Source: an uncultured Oscillospiraceae bacterium
GTDB lineage: Bacteria > Bacillota > Clostridia > Oscillospirales > Oscillospiraceae
DNA length: 37,274 nucleotides
NCBI GenBank assembly: GCA_934589155.1
Contig: CAKTNP010000019.1
Span: 1-37,274, forward strand
Direction of reading: 5' to 3'
The position numbers were made by a program, and so were the translations under genes. Shown piece after piece: positions 17,902 through 25,865 of the stretch (position 1 is the stretch's first letter; each line of letters begins with the position of its first letter). The notes beneath the pieces were generated by a model. The model was not told the DNA's origin. It searched no databases and saw only the letters and a list, made by a program, of their open reading frames with translations.

Positions 17902-19998
17902 TCAGCGGACGCTGAACAGAATATCGCCGTAGGACGGGTAGGGCCAGTACTCGGCGGCGGTCAGCGTCTCCAGAGTGTCCGCGGTCTTCCGCAGGTCCGC
18001 CATGGCGGGCAGGACCTTGTCCTTATACTCCATGGCCTGGGCCCCGGCGTCGGAGACGGCCTTGGCCTCCGCCTCGGCCTGCTCCAGGACCTTGACCTTG
18101 CGGTAGAGTTTTCCGGTGAGGCCGGAGATCTCCTCCGTCAGCTCCTCCTCATAGGAGCAGTCGGCCTTGCCGGTGAGGCCCTTTTTGGCCAGGGCGTTGT
18201 CCGCCAGGGCGGCACCGTAGCCGCTGACGGCGGGGAGAATGTCCTTCCGGACCATGTCTATCATGGTGGTGGCCTCGATGTTCAGGACCTTGCAGTAATT
18301 CTCCATATTGATTTCGTACCGGGAGCGCATTTCGGTCTCACTGAGGACCTTGTGGGTGGTAAACAGGGCCACGTTCTTGGGATCCAGGAACCGGCCCCAG
18401 GCATCAGGGGTGGTCCGCAGGTTCAGAAGGCCCCGCTTTTCGGCCTCGATGAGCCAGGCATCGTCGTAGCCGTTGCCGTTGAAGACGATGCGCTTGTGCT
18501 CCCGGATCACCTTCTGGATCAGGTCGTGGAGGGCGGCCTCAAAATTCTCGGCCCCTTCCAGCGCATCGGCGAATTCCTTCAGCTCTTCTGCTACGGCGGT
18601 GTTCAGCACCACGTTGGGGTTGGACACGGAGGCGTTGGAGCCCAGCATCCGGAACTCGAATTTGTTGCCGGTGAAGGCGAAGGGAGAGGTCCGGTTCCGG
18701 TCCGTGTTGTCCTTGGGGAACCGGGGCAGGGTGTGGACGCCCACCTTCAGAACCTCCTTTTCTTTGCCGTCGTAGGGGGTGTCGGTCTCAATGGCCCGGA
18801 GAATGGCGGTGAGCTCGTCTCCCAGGAAGATGGACACCACGGCGGGAGGGGCCTCGTTGGCGCCCAGCCGGTGGTCGTTGCCTGCGGAGGCTACGGAGAT
18901 CCGCAGCAGATCCTGGTAATCGTCCACGGCCTTGATGACGGCGCAGAGGAACAGCAGGAACTGGGCGTTTTCCGCCGGGGTCTCGCCGGGATCCAGCAGG
19001 TTCACGCCGGTGTCCGTGGAGATGGACCAGTTGTCGTGCTTGCCGGAGCCGTTGACCCCGTCAAAGGGCTTTTCGTGGAGCAGACATACCATGCCGTGCT
19101 TCTTGGCCACCTTCTGCATGATCTCCATGGTCAGCTGGTTGTGGTCCGTGGCGATGTTGGTGGTGGTGAAGATGGGAGCCAGTTCGTGCTGGGCCGGGGC
19201 CACCTCGTTGTGCTCCGTCTTGGCCAGGACCCCCAGCTTCCACAGCTCGTCGTTCAGATCCTTCATAAAGGCGGCAACCCGGGGCTTGATGGCACCGAAG
19301 TAGTGGTCCTCCAGCTCCTGGCCCTTGGGGGGCTTGGCGCCGAAGAGGGTCCGACCGGTGAAGATCAGGTCCTTGCGCTTGTCATACATTTCCTTGTCGA
19401 TGAGGAAGTATTCCTGCTCGGGGCCTACGGTGGTGCGGACCATGGCCACGTCTTGGTTGCCGAAGAGCTTTAGGACCCGCAGGGCCTGGCGGTTAATGGC
19501 CTCCATGGACCGGAGCAGCGGGGTTTTCTTGTCCAGGGCCTCGCCGCCGTAGGAGTAGAAGGCGGTGGGGATACACAGGACCCCGTCCTTGATGAATACA
19601 TAAGAGGTGGGGTCCCAGGCGGTGTAGCCCCGGGCCTCAAAGGTGGCCCGCAGGCCGCCGGAGGGGAAGGAGGAGGCGTCGGGCTCGCCCTGGATCAGCT
19701 CCTTGCCGGAGAACTCCATAATGACCTTGCCGTCGGCGGCGGGAGAGATGAAGCTGTCGTGCTTTTCCGCCGTGATGCCGGTCATGGGCTGGAACCAGTG
19801 GGTGAAATGGGTGGCACCCTTCTCCACGGCCCAGTCCTTCATGGCGTTGGCAATGACGGTGGCCATGGCGCTGTCCAGCCGCTTGCCGTTCTGCATGGTC
19901 CGCTGGAGGGCCTTGTAGGTCTCCTTGGGCAGACGCTCCCGCATGACGGCGTCGTTGAATACCATGGAACCGAAAATTTCAGTGACCTTGCTGCTCAT
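17902..19998 (-). CDS. glnN: Type III glutamine synthetase
   Basis: This 698-residue enzyme makes glutamine from glutamate, ammonia and ATP. Its length and the early motif [17 protein letters not shown] identify the large GSIII family rather than GSI (about 450 residues). Catalytic-barrel motifs include [35 protein letters not shown], the ATP-site stretch [12 protein letters not shown], and [25 protein letters not shown] ribosome site precedes ATG 19998. Upstream lie a near-consensus promoter and, between promoter and gene, a strong intrinsic-terminator hairpin that suggests attenuation. It is followed by gltBD, so the genes form a complete ammonia-assimilation unit. Confidence 0.97.
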   Translation of the reverse strand: MSSKVTEIFGSMVFNDAVMRERLPKETYKALQRTMQNGKRLDSAMATVIANAMKDWAVEKGATHFTHWFQPMTGITAEKHDSFISPAADGKVIMEFSGKELIQGEPDASSFPSGGLRATFEARGYTAWDPTSYVFIKDGVLCIPTAFYSYGGEALDKKTPLLRSMEAINRQALRVLKLFGNQDVAMVRTTVGPEQEYFLIDKEMYDKRKDLIFTGRTLFGAKPPKGQELEDHYFGAIKPRVAAFMKDLNDELWKLGVLAKTEHNEVAPAQHELAPIFTTTNIATDHNQLTMEIMQKVAKKHGMVCLLHEKPFDGVNGSGKHDNWSISTDTGVNLLDPGETPAENAQFLLFLCAVIKAVDDYQDLLRISVASAGNDHRLGANEAPPAVVSIFLGDELTAILRAIETDTPYDGKEKEVLKVGVHTLPRFPKDNTDRNRTSPFAFTGNKFEFRMLGSNASVSNPNVVLNTAVAEELKEFADALEGAENFEAALHDLIQKVIREHKRIVFNGNGYDDAWLIEAEKRGLLNLRTTPDAWGRFLDPKNVALFTTHKVLSETEMRSRYEINMENYCKVLNIEATTMIDMVRKDILPAVSGYGAALADNALAKKGLTGKADCSYEEELTEEISGLTGKLYRKVKVLEQAEAEAKAVSDAGAQAMEYKDKVLPAMADLRKTADTLETLTAAEYWPYPSYGDILFSVR

Positions 19999-20023
19999 AG
20001 ATGATCCGCTCCTCTTTCTGTAT

Positions 20024-20095
20024 CGTTCCGAAACCGGTAAAAAATAGGCAAAGGCGTCACAGATCCTAGGATCTGCGACGCCTTTGCCGTTCCGA
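20024..20095 (-). repeat. Direct 8-base repeat flanking the glnN leader hairpin
   Basis: CGTTCCGA (plus-strand reading) occurs at 20024-20031 and at 20088-20095, on either side of the leader hairpin. It may belong to an alternative fold or be chance. Confidence 0.4.
20038..20088 (-). terminator. Leader terminator (attenuator candidate) of glnN
   Basis: A near-perfect 20-bp stem (20047-20088, one G-U pair in the RNA) with a minimal loop around CCTAGG is followed on the minus strand by TATTTTTT (20038-20046). It begins about 8 bases after the predicted glnN start site and ends about 40 bases before the start codon. It therefore terminates the glnN transcript unless prevented. mgtE has its own terminator upstream at 20214. 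Confidence 0.85.
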
Positions 20096-20102
20096 TGGCA
20101 GT

Positions 20103-20131
20103 ATTTTACTCCCGGTGGGGGCTTCTGTCAA
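20103..20131 (-). promoter_or_regulatory. glnN promoter
   Basis: On the minus strand a perfect TTGACA (20126-20131) and TAAAAT (20103-20108) are separated by 17 bp. Transcription would start near 20096. An AT-rich tract with two copies of AAATTGCA (20163-20170 and 20185-20192, 22 bp apart) lies upstream. Confidence 0.88.
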
Positions 20132-20213
20132 TATGCCAAAAGCAAAAAGCGTATTTTTGTTGAAATTGCAAGTTGAAAGGTCCAAAATTGCATTTTTCTT
20201 TGTGCAGAGAGAA

Positions 20214-20242
20214 AAACCGGCCGGAGCATTCGCTCCGGCCGG
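20214..20242 (-). terminator. Terminator of mgtE
   Basis: A stem of about 11 bp (GGCCGGAGC / GCTCCGGCC core) is followed on the minus strand by TTTTTC, directly after the mgtE stop codon at 20248. Confidence 0.94.
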
Positions 20243-20247
20243 GAAAG

Positions 20248-21621
20248 TTATAGATGCAGCAGGGCGCTGGCCACGGCGAAGTAGACCAGCAGGGAAATGG
20301 CGTCCACAACGGTGGTCAGAAGGGGCGCCGCCATGACGGCGGGGTCCAGACCAATCTGCTTGACGAGGAGCGGCAGGGTGGAGCCCACCAGCTTGGCGAT
20401 GAGCACCGAGAAGGCCATGGTGATGCAGACGGTGACGGCTACCATGGTGCTGATGTCGGAGTGGAAAATCAGGTTGTCTACCAGCTGGATCTTGCAGAAG
20501 CACACCACCGCCAGGCACAGGCCGCAGAGGGCCGCCACCCGGATCTCCTTCCACACCACGGCGAAGAAGTCGGTGAACTTGATCTCCTTCAGGGAAATGC
20601 CGCGGATCACGGAAACGGAGGCCTGGGAGCCGCAGTTGCCGCCGGTGTCCATCAGCATGGGGATGAAGCCGGTGAGGGCCGCCTGGGCTGCCAGGGCATG
20701 CTCGAAGTGATTGATGATCTGGCCGGTGAAGGTGGCCGATACCATGAGCAGCAGCAGCCAGGGGATCCGGTTTTTCCAGATCTCCACGGGCGAGGAGTGA
20801 AGGTAGGTATGCTCCGACGGAGTCATACCGGCCATGATCTCCATATCCTCCGTGGCCTCGTCCTCCATGACGTCCATGGCGTCGTCAAAGGTGACGATGC
20901 CAACCATCCGGTTTTCGGCGTCCACCACGGGCAGAGCCAGGAAGTTGTACTTGGAGAACATCTGGGCGACCTCTTCCTGGTCGTCCGTTGTATGGACGGA
21001 GATCACGTTTTCCTCCATAATCTCCGATATGGGCGCGCTGTCATCCTCGGCCAGCAGCAGGTCCTTTACGGTCACAAGACCGATGAGCTTCCGGTTGTCG
21101 GTGACATAGCAGGTGTAGATGGTCTCCTTGTCCACGCCCTGGCGGCGGATCCGGAGAATGGATTCCTCCACGGTCATGTCCGGCCGCAGGGAAACATATT
21201 CCGTGGTCATGAGGCTGCCGGCGGAGTTTTCGGGATAGCGCAGAAGCTCGTTGATCTCCTTGCGCATGTCGGGGTCCGCCTGCTTTAGGATCCGCTGGAC
21301 CACGTTGGCGGGCATTTCCTCCACGATGTCCACGGCGTCATCTACGTACAGTTCGTCGATGACTTCCTTCAGCTCGCTGTCGGAAAAACCCCGGATCAGC
21401 AGCTCCTGGGCGTCCGGTTCCATCTCCACAAAGGTGTCTGCCGCAATTTCCTTGGGCAGCAGCCGGAACAGCAGGGGAATGCGATCCTCTTTCAGGCCGC
21501 TGAACAGAGCGGCAATGTCGCTGGGGTTCATGGTGGTCAGAATATCCCGCAGACTGGAATACTTCTTTTCTTCCAGCAGGGACAGAATGCTCTGACTCAG
21601 AATTGCCAAATGATCTGCCAT
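20248..21621 (-). CDS. mgtE: Magnesium transporter MgtE
   Basis: This 457-residue membrane protein is a dimeric, magnesium-gated channel for Mg2+ uptake. The N-terminal alpha-superhelical domain (about 1-130) is followed by two CBS domains (about 135-195 and 200-255) that sense cytosolic Mg2+, a linker helix, and five membrane helices from about 285. The pore signature MDTGGNCGSQAS and the C-terminal helix motif TTVVDAISLLVYF, with its conserved pore Asp, are present. The ribosome site AAAAGGAGG is buried in a hairpin that abuts the start codon. A 180-base structured leader with a small ORF lies upstream, which suggests strong post-transcriptional control. Confidence 0.95.
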   Translation of the reverse strand: MADHLAILSQSILSLLEEKKYSSLRDILTTMNPSDIAALFSGLKEDRIPLLFRLLPKEIAADTFVEMEPDAQELLIRGFSDSELKEVIDELYVDDAVDIVEEMPANVVQRILKQADPDMRKEINELLRYPENSAGSLMTTEYVSLRPDMTVEESILRIRRQGVDKETIYTCYVTDNRKLIGLVTVKDLLLAEDDSAPISEIMEENVISVHTTDDQEEVAQMFSKYNFLALPVVDAENRMVGIVTFDDAMDVMEDEATEDMEIMAGMTPSEHTYLHSSPVEIWKNRIPWLLLLMVSATFTGQIINHFEHALAAQAALTGFIPMLMDTGGNCGSQASVSVIRGISLKEIKFTDFFAVVWKEIRVAALCGLCLAVVCFCKIQLVDNLIFHSDISTMVAVTVCITMAFSVLIAKLVGSTLPLLVKQIGLDPAVMAAPLLTTVVDAISLLVYFAVASALLHL

Positions 21622-21670
21622 TGCTGTGTTTCCTCCTTTTTGTAAAATAGGGGTCTAAGGAAGCACAGCA
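21622..21670 (-). promoter_or_regulatory. Hairpin sequestering the mgtE Shine-Dalgarno
   Basis: On the minus strand TGCTGTGCTTCCTT (21657-21670) can pair with GAGGAAACACAGCA (21622-21635). The pairing is 7 bp, one mismatch, then 6 bp with a terminal U-G pair. The right arm contains the ribosome site and touches the mgtE ATG. Translation should therefore be off when this stem forms. Confidence 0.75.
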
Positions 21671-21675
21671 CATTC

Positions 21676-21740
21676 CGGCACATATCTACGGGGACCCAAG
21701 GACACAAGATCCCTGGGATCGTCGCACCGGCGATGTGCCG
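21676..21740 (-). promoter_or_regulatory. Upstream leader stem of mgtE, overlapping the small ORF
   Basis: CGGCACAT (21733-21740) pairs with ATGTGCCG (21676-21683). Inside it, CCCAGGGA pairs with TCCTTGGG (8 bp, one G-U). ATGTGC recurs at 21668-21673, overlapping the start of the Shine-Dalgarno-masking arm, so CGGCACAT could pair with either copy. This would give two mutually exclusive folds. Confidence 0.6.
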
Positions 21741-21760
21741 CTATTACTTCCTGCGTCCAT
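21686..21760 (-). CDS. Small leader ORF upstream of mgtE, 24 codons
   Basis: ATG at 21760 lies six bases after a strong AAGGAGGG ribosome site (21767-21774). The frame encodes a 24-residue peptide beginning MDAGSNSGTS and ending SCVLGSP, with stop TAG at 21686-21688. The peptide is polar and has no signal sequence or membrane segment. It overlaps the leader stems of mgtE, and its stop codon is three bases before the ATGTGCCG arm. The arrangement resembles leader-peptide control of Mg2+ transporter genes in enterobacteria (mgtL, corL) in principle, but no sequence similarity is claimed. It is probably regulatory rather than a functional protein. I do not recognise the peptide. Confidence 0.6.
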   Translation of the reverse strand: MDAGSNSGTSPVRRSQGSCVLGSP

Positions 21761-21810
21761 GGTGTTCCCTCCTTGTTCGGTCGATTTCGGGGCCATAGGC
21801 CCACGTCACT

Positions 21811-21839
21811 ATAATATGTCCAAAGCCGCCGAAAGTCAA
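21811..21839 (-). promoter_or_regulatory. mgtE promoter
   Basis: On the minus strand TTGACT (21834-21839) and TATTAT (21811-21816) are separated by 17 bp. The start near 21804 gives a leader of about 180 bases. A GGGCC / GGCCC hairpin (about 21790-21802) opens the transcript. Confidence 0.85.
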
Positions 21840-21886
21840 TCACAAAGCCGGGGAATTTTTGCGAAAAAATCCCGTTTCCGGGAGCC

Positions 21887-21915
21887 TTGCCAGGGCCCCG
21901 GCCCTGTGGTAAAAT
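21887..21915 (+). promoter_or_regulatory. Promoter of the alaX-GNAT pair
   Basis: TTGCCA (21887-21892) and TAAAAT (21910-21915) are separated by 17 bp, 28 bases before the alaX start. The divergent mgtE promoter lies about 50 bp away. The rest of the 321-bp gap is the mgtE leader. Confidence 0.8.
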
Positions 21916-21942
21916 AACAAAAAAGCAAAAGTGGGTGAGGCT

Positions 21943-23094
21943 ATGAACACAAGAAAGCTCTATGAGGAGGACTCCACCCTCCGGCATTTTTCCGCCCGAG
22001 TCCTGGACTGCCGGGAAGAAAAAGACGGCTGGGCCGTAACCCTGGACGAGACCGCCTTCTTTCCCCAGGGCGGTGGCCAGGGCTGGGACACCGGAACCTT
22101 GGGGGGCCGCCGGGTGTTGGCGGTGACGGAGGAGCAGGGCGAGATCCATCACCTCTGCGACGGGCCCTTGGAGATCGGGACCCGGGCGGAAGGCCTGGTG
22201 GACGACGACCGCCGCCGGGACCTGACCCAGCAGCACTCCGGGGAGCACATCGTCTCCGGCATCATCGCCGGGCGCTATGGGTTTCACAATGTGGGCTTTC
22301 ATATGGGCGCAGACACCGTCACCATCGACTTTGACGGGGTGGTCCCCCAGGAGGCTCTGGAGGAGATCCAGTGGGAGGCCAACCGGGTGGTACTCCGGGA
22401 CATCCCCCTGCATATTTGGTATCCTTCTGCGGAGGAGCTGGAGCGGCTGCCCTACCGCAGCAAGAAAAAGCTGGAGGGCCCCGTGCGTCTGGTGGAGATC
22501 CCCGGGGTGGACCTGTGCGCCTGCTGTGGTACCCACGTGCTGCGGACCGGAGAAATCGGGCCTATTTTGTTCCTGTCCTGGATGAGGTTCCACCAGGGGG
22601 TCCGGATGGAACTGGTCTGCGGGGAGCGGGCCCTGCACTATCTCTTCGCCGCCGAGGACCAGAACCGGAAGATAGCCCGGATGCTGTCGGCCAAGCCCCT
22701 GGAATCCTATGCCGGAGCCCGGCGGCTCCAGGAGGACCTGGACGGGATGAAATACCGCTGCGCCGGGCTGGAGGAGCAAATGGACCGGCAGACGGCGGAA
22801 GAACTGCGGGGCCGGGGGGACGTGCTGCTTCTGCGGGAGGACCTGTCCCCCGACGGCCTGCGGCGGCTGGCCTGCGCCGTCATGGAGACCTGCGGAGGCC
22901 TCTGTGCCGTATTTTCCCCGGCGGAGGGAAGTTGCCGCTACGCCGTGGCCAGCAAGACGGCAGATGTAAGGCCCTTTGTGAAAAAACTGAACGAGGCATT
23001 GAATGGCCGGGGCGGCGGCAGACCGGAGCTGGCCCAGGGCAGCGTAACGGCAGATGTTCCGGCGGTTCGGGCCTTCTGGGAGAACCGCTCATGA
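21943..23094 (+). CDS. AlaX-type alanyl-tRNA editing protein (long form)
   Basis: The protein has 383 residues from ATG 21943. It is a stand-alone homologue of the AlaRS editing domain that hydrolyses Ser- or Gly-tRNA(Ala). The N-terminal beta-barrel has FFPQGGGQ (about 40-46). The zinc-binding editing site comprises H98 and H102 (HSGEH), then C194 and H198 (CCGTH). The C-terminal region (about 245-383) has a coiled-coil-like helix and a domain resembling the DHHA1-type tail (SKTADVRPFVKKLNEALNGRGGGRPELAQGS), including the glycine-rich GGGRPE motif. That makes it an AlaX-L type. Its stop overlaps the GNAT start (ATGA), implying coupled translation. Confidence 0.92.
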   Translation: MNTRKLYEEDSTLRHFSARVLDCREEKDGWAVTLDETAFFPQGGGQGWDTGTLGGRRVLAVTEEQGEIHHLCDGPLEIGTRAEGLVDDDRRRDLTQQHSGEHIVSGIIAGRYGFHNVGFHMGADTVTIDFDGVVPQEALEEIQWEANRVVLRDIPLHIWYPSAEELERLPYRSKKKLEGPVRLVEIPGVDLCACCGTHVLRTGEIGPILFLSWMRFHQGVRMELVCGERALHYLFAAEDQNRKIARMLSAKPLESYAGARRLQEDLDGMKYRCAGLEEQMDRQTAEELRGRGDVLLLREDLSPDGLRRLACAVMETCGGLCAVFSPAEGSCRYAVASKTADVRPFVKKLNEALNGRGGGRPELAQGSVTADVPAVRAFWENRS

Positions 23095-23738
23095 AAAACA
23101 TCCCCATTTTCACCACGGAATACGGCACTGCCAGCCTGATCCTCCGAGAAATTCCCTACAAAAGGGAGGCCTATGTGGCAAATCCCTCGGCCCTGCCGGG
23201 ACGGCTCCGGGAGCTGGCCCTGGCCTGCGGAGAATTCTGCCGGGCCGCCGGAGCGGAGCGGGTGTATCTGGCGGAGCCGCCGGGATCGGAGCTGGATTTT
23301 CCCCTGCATACGGAGATCCTGACCATGACTTGTCCCCGGCAGCGGCTGGATCCCGGCCCCTGGGCCCTGTATCCCGTGCTGCCGGAAAACGCGGCGGAGT
23401 ACCGCCGCCGGTATAACGAGGCCATGGCGCCCGTGGCCAACGCCGCCACCATGGAGCGGGCAGATGAGGAACGGCTCCTGGCGGAAGGGGGCGGCTATTT
23501 CGTCCACATGGAGGGCCGGGCTATGGGCCTGGGCCAGATCAAAGACGACGAGATCGAGGCCGTGGTGAGTTTCACCCCCGGCGGCGGAGAGGCCGTGGTC
23601 CGGGCCCTGTCGGCCCTTTCGGAGGGGGGCCTGATCCGCTTGAAGGTGGCCTCCGTCAACAAAAGGGCCCTGCGGTTGTATCACCGGCTGGGCTTTTCGG
23701 CCACGGGGGTCGCCTCCCGCTGGCTGCAAATTTTTTAG
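23091..23738 (+). CDS. GNAT-family N-acetyltransferase
   Basis: The protein has 215 residues from ATG 23091, which forms an ATGA overlap with alaX. The frame stays open upstream, but that part is only the alaX gene read in another frame. Residues about 110-215 resemble a degenerate GNAT acetyl-CoA domain ending in VASVNKRALRLYHRLGFSATG, the usual helix-4/strand-5 signature. The first 100 residues are not recognised. The substrate is unknown; pairing with a tRNA-editing protein is suggestive but not decisive. No clear terminator follows. Confidence 0.83.
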   Translation: MKNIPIFTTEYGTASLILREIPYKREAYVANPSALPGRLRELALACGEFCRAAGAERVYLAEPPGSELDFPLHTEILTMTCPRQRLDPGPWALYPVLPENAAEYRRRYNEAMAPVANAATMERADEERLLAEGGGYFVHMEGRAMGLGQIKDDEIEAVVSFTPGGGEAVVRALSALSEGGLIRLKVASVNKRALRLYHRLGFSATGVASRWLQIF

Positions 23739-23761
23739 GATGGGGTGTAAAGGGAAAGTAC

Positions 23762-23790
23762 TTGACACTGCTCCCCAAATATGATATGAT
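23762..23790 (+). promoter_or_regulatory. Promoter of the ylxM-ffh operon
   Basis: A perfect TTGACA (23762-23767) and TATGAT (23785-23790) are separated by 17 bp. Confidence 0.9.
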
Positions 23791-23797
23791 ACCCAAG

Positions 23798-23821
23798 CTG
23801 TCAAGGAATTTGCCTTGACAG
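23798..23821 (+). other. Perfect stem-loop at the 5' end of the ylxM-ffh mRNA
   Basis: A 9-bp perfect stem CTGTCAAGG / CCTTGACAG with a 6-base loop starts 8 bases after the -10 box, at the expected transcription start. It could stabilise the mRNA or be a DNA palindrome bound by a regulator. Confidence 0.7.
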
Positions 23822-23848
23822 GAAAAGCCGGAGAAAGGCGGGCCAGCC

Positions 23849-24190
23849 ATGAAGAACGATCCCTTTGCCCTGAGCCTGCTCTTTGACTACTACGGCGAAC
23901 TGCTGACGGAAAAGCAGAGGACCTGCTTTGACTTATATTATAACCAGGATCTGTCCCTGGGGGAGATCGCGGAGGAGGCGGGCATCAGCCGCCAGGGCGT
24001 CCACGATTCCATCGCCCGGGCGGAGACCATTCTCCGGACCATGGAGGAAAAGACCGGCTGCGCCGATCGGGACCTGCGGTGCCGCAGAAAGCTCCGGGAG
24101 ATCTCGGACCTGGCCCGGGGCCTGCTCTCCGGACCCCAGGCGGAGATCGGGGAAAAGATCCTGGCCCTGACGGATGAAATGAAGGAGTGA
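23849..24190 (+). CDS. ylxM: YlxM-family SRP-associated DNA-binding-like protein
   Basis: This 113-residue protein matches the UPF0122/YlxM family, with a sigma-70 region 4-like helix-turn-helix: LLTEKQRTCFDLYYNQDLSL then GEIAEEAGISRQGVHDSIARAE (about 16-55). The family is encoded immediately before ffh in most Firmicutes and is linked to the signal recognition particle pathway; in streptococci it binds Ffh and the SRP RNA. The gene is followed by ffh after 4 bases, in the same transcript. Confidence 0.93.
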   Translation: MKNDPFALSLLFDYYGELLTEKQRTCFDLYYNQDLSLGEIAEEAGISRQGVHDSIARAETILRTMEEKTGCADRDLRCRRKLREISDLARGLLSGPQAEIGEKILALTDEMKE

Positions 24191-24194
24191 CGGC

Positions 24195-25544
24195 ATGGCA
24201 TTTGAAGGCTTAACGGAGAAGCTCTCCGCCACATTCAAAAAGCTCCGGGGCAAAGGCCGCCTGTCCGAGTCCGACGTGAAGGAGGCCATGCGGGAAATCC
24301 GGCTGGCCCTTTTGGAGGCGGACGTGAGCTATAAGGTGGTCAAGGACTTTACCAAGGACGTGACCGCCCGGTGCGTAGGCACCGATGTGCTGGAATCCCT
24401 GACCCCGGCCCAGATGATCGTGAAGATCGTCAACGAAGAGCTGACCCGGCTCATGGGCAGCGAAAATCAGAAGATCACCATCAACCCCAAGGGTCCCACG
24501 GTGGTCATGCTGGTGGGCCTTCAGGGCGCGGGCAAAACCACCAACGGCTCCAAGCTGGCGGGCCTTATGAAGCGCCAGGGCAAGAACCCTCTGCTGGCGG
24601 CCTGCGATATTTACCGTCCCGCCGCCATCAAACAGCTGGAGGTCTGCGGCGAGAAGTTGGGACTTCCCGTGTTTCAGATGGGCCAGGCCAACCCCGTGGA
24701 CATTGCCAAGGCTGCGGTGCAGCATGCCATCCGCCATGGCAACGACATGGTGTTTCTGGATACCGCCGGCCGGCTCCACATTGACGAGGCCCTGATGCAG
24801 GAACTGCAAAGCATCAAGGCTGCGGTGGAGCCCCAGGAGATCATGCTGGTGGTGGACGCCATGACCGGCCAGGACGCGGTGAACGCCGCCCAGGCCTTTA
24901 ACGAGGCCTTGGATATTGACTCCGTCATGCTGTCCAAGCTGGACGGCGACGCCAGAGGCGGCGCGGCCCTGTCCGTCCGGGCCGTCACCGGCAAGCCCAT
25001 TAAATTCGTGGGCATGGGCGAAAAGCTGACGGACATCGAGCCCTTCCATCCCGACCGCATGGCCAGCCGGATCCTGGGCATGGGCGACGTGCTGAGCCTC
25101 ATCGAGAAGGCCGAAAAGGCCCTGGACCAGAAGAAGGCCCAGGAGATGGAGCAGCGGATGAAGACCGGCAGCTTCACCCTGTCGGATTTCTACGATCAGA
25201 TGCTTCAGCTCAAGTCCATGGGCTCCATGCAGGATCTGCTTGCCATGATCCCCGGCGGCGCCGGGCTGAAGGACGTGCAGGTGGACGAAAAGGCCCTGAC
25301 TCGGATGGAGGCCATTATCCAGTCCATGACCCCGGCGGAGCGGGAGAATCCCGCGGTGCTGAATTCCAGTCGCCGCCGCCGGATCGCCGCGGGCTCCGGC
25401 ACCCGGGTGGAGGATGTGAACAAGCTGCTCAAGCAGTTTGACATGATGAAGACCATGATGAAGCAGTTCTCCGGCAAGGGCGGCAGCCGCAAGATGCGCC
25501 GCATGGGCCTGGGGAAGATGCCCGGCGGCTTCCCGGGAATGTAA
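24195..25544 (+). CDS. ffh: Signal recognition particle GTPase Ffh
   Basis: This 449-residue protein is the SRP54 homologue that binds signal sequences and the SRP RNA and docks with FtsY. The N domain covers about 1-85. The GTPase domain has the P-loop GLQGAGKTT (108-116), DTAGR (189-193) and the SKLDGDARGG stretch near 250. The methionine-rich M domain runs from about 300 to the C-terminus, with MDMMKTMMKQF-like helices and a GGFPGM end. An AAGGAGTG ribosome site lies before ATG 24195. Length and motifs are normal. Confidence 0.97.
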   Translation: MAFEGLTEKLSATFKKLRGKGRLSESDVKEAMREIRLALLEADVSYKVVKDFTKDVTARCVGTDVLESLTPAQMIVKIVNEELTRLMGSENQKITINPKGPTVVMLVGLQGAGKTTNGSKLAGLMKRQGKNPLLAACDIYRPAAIKQLEVCGEKLGLPVFQMGQANPVDIAKAAVQHAIRHGNDMVFLDTAGRLHIDEALMQELQSIKAAVEPQEIMLVVDAMTGQDAVNAAQAFNEALDIDSVMLSKLDGDARGGAALSVRAVTGKPIKFVGMGEKLTDIEPFHPDRMASRILGMGDVLSLIEKAEKALDQKKAQEMEQRMKTGSFTLSDFYDQMLQLKSMGSMQDLLAMIPGGAGLKDVQVDEKALTRMEAIIQSMTPAERENPAVLNSSRRRRIAAGSGTRVEDVNKLLKQFDMMKTMMKQFSGKGGSRKMRRMGLGKMPGGFPGM

Positions 25545-25606
25545 TTCGTTCGCAACAGAGAAAAACCTGTTTCGATATATCATCAAAATTTTGGAGGTGA
25601 AACCCC

Positions 25607-25843
25607 ATGGTTAAGATCAGACTGAGAAGAATGGGCGCAAAGAAGGCTCCCTACTATCGGATCGTGGTAGCAGACTCCCGCAGCCCCCGTGACGGCCGCT
25701 GCATCGAGGAGATCGGCTCCTTCAATCCCCTGACCGACCCCGCCACCATCACCGTGGACGTGGACAAGGCCCGGACCTGGATCAAGAACGGCGCACAGCC
25801 CACCGATACCGTCAAGGCCCTGCTGAAGAAGGCCGGCGTGTAA
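25607..25843 (+). CDS. rpsP: 30S ribosomal protein S16
   Basis: The protein has 78 residues starting [25 protein letters not shown], the S16 signature. It binds 16S rRNA in the small-subunit body. A strong GGAGGTG ribosome site lies 8 bases before ATG. The 62-base gap after ffh contains a weak AACAG / CTGTT hairpin only. It is conserved in this position with ffh, khpA, rimM and trmD in Firmicutes. Confidence 0.97.
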   Translation: MVKIRLRRMGAKKAPYYRIVVADSRSPRDGRCIEEIGSFNPLTDPATITVDVDKARTWIKNGAQPTDTVKALLKKAGV

Positions 25844-25865
25844 GCCTGGCAAAAGGAGGATCGCA

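Noticed and set aside
20038..20131. ANTAR-type tandem hexaloop antiterminator in the glnN leader
   Set aside because: There is only one large hairpin and no pair of small stems with A1/G4 hexaloops between promoter and terminator.
21622..21804. M-box (ykoK) Mg2+ riboswitch upstream of mgtE
   Set aside because: None of the conserved M-box blocks I know, such as the GGTGAGGCTCC region or the GCTGCTGCCC region, is present.
22371..23090. A long upstream extension of the GNAT frame
   Set aside because: It is the alaX gene read in another frame. The ATGA junction at 23091 gives a clear start.
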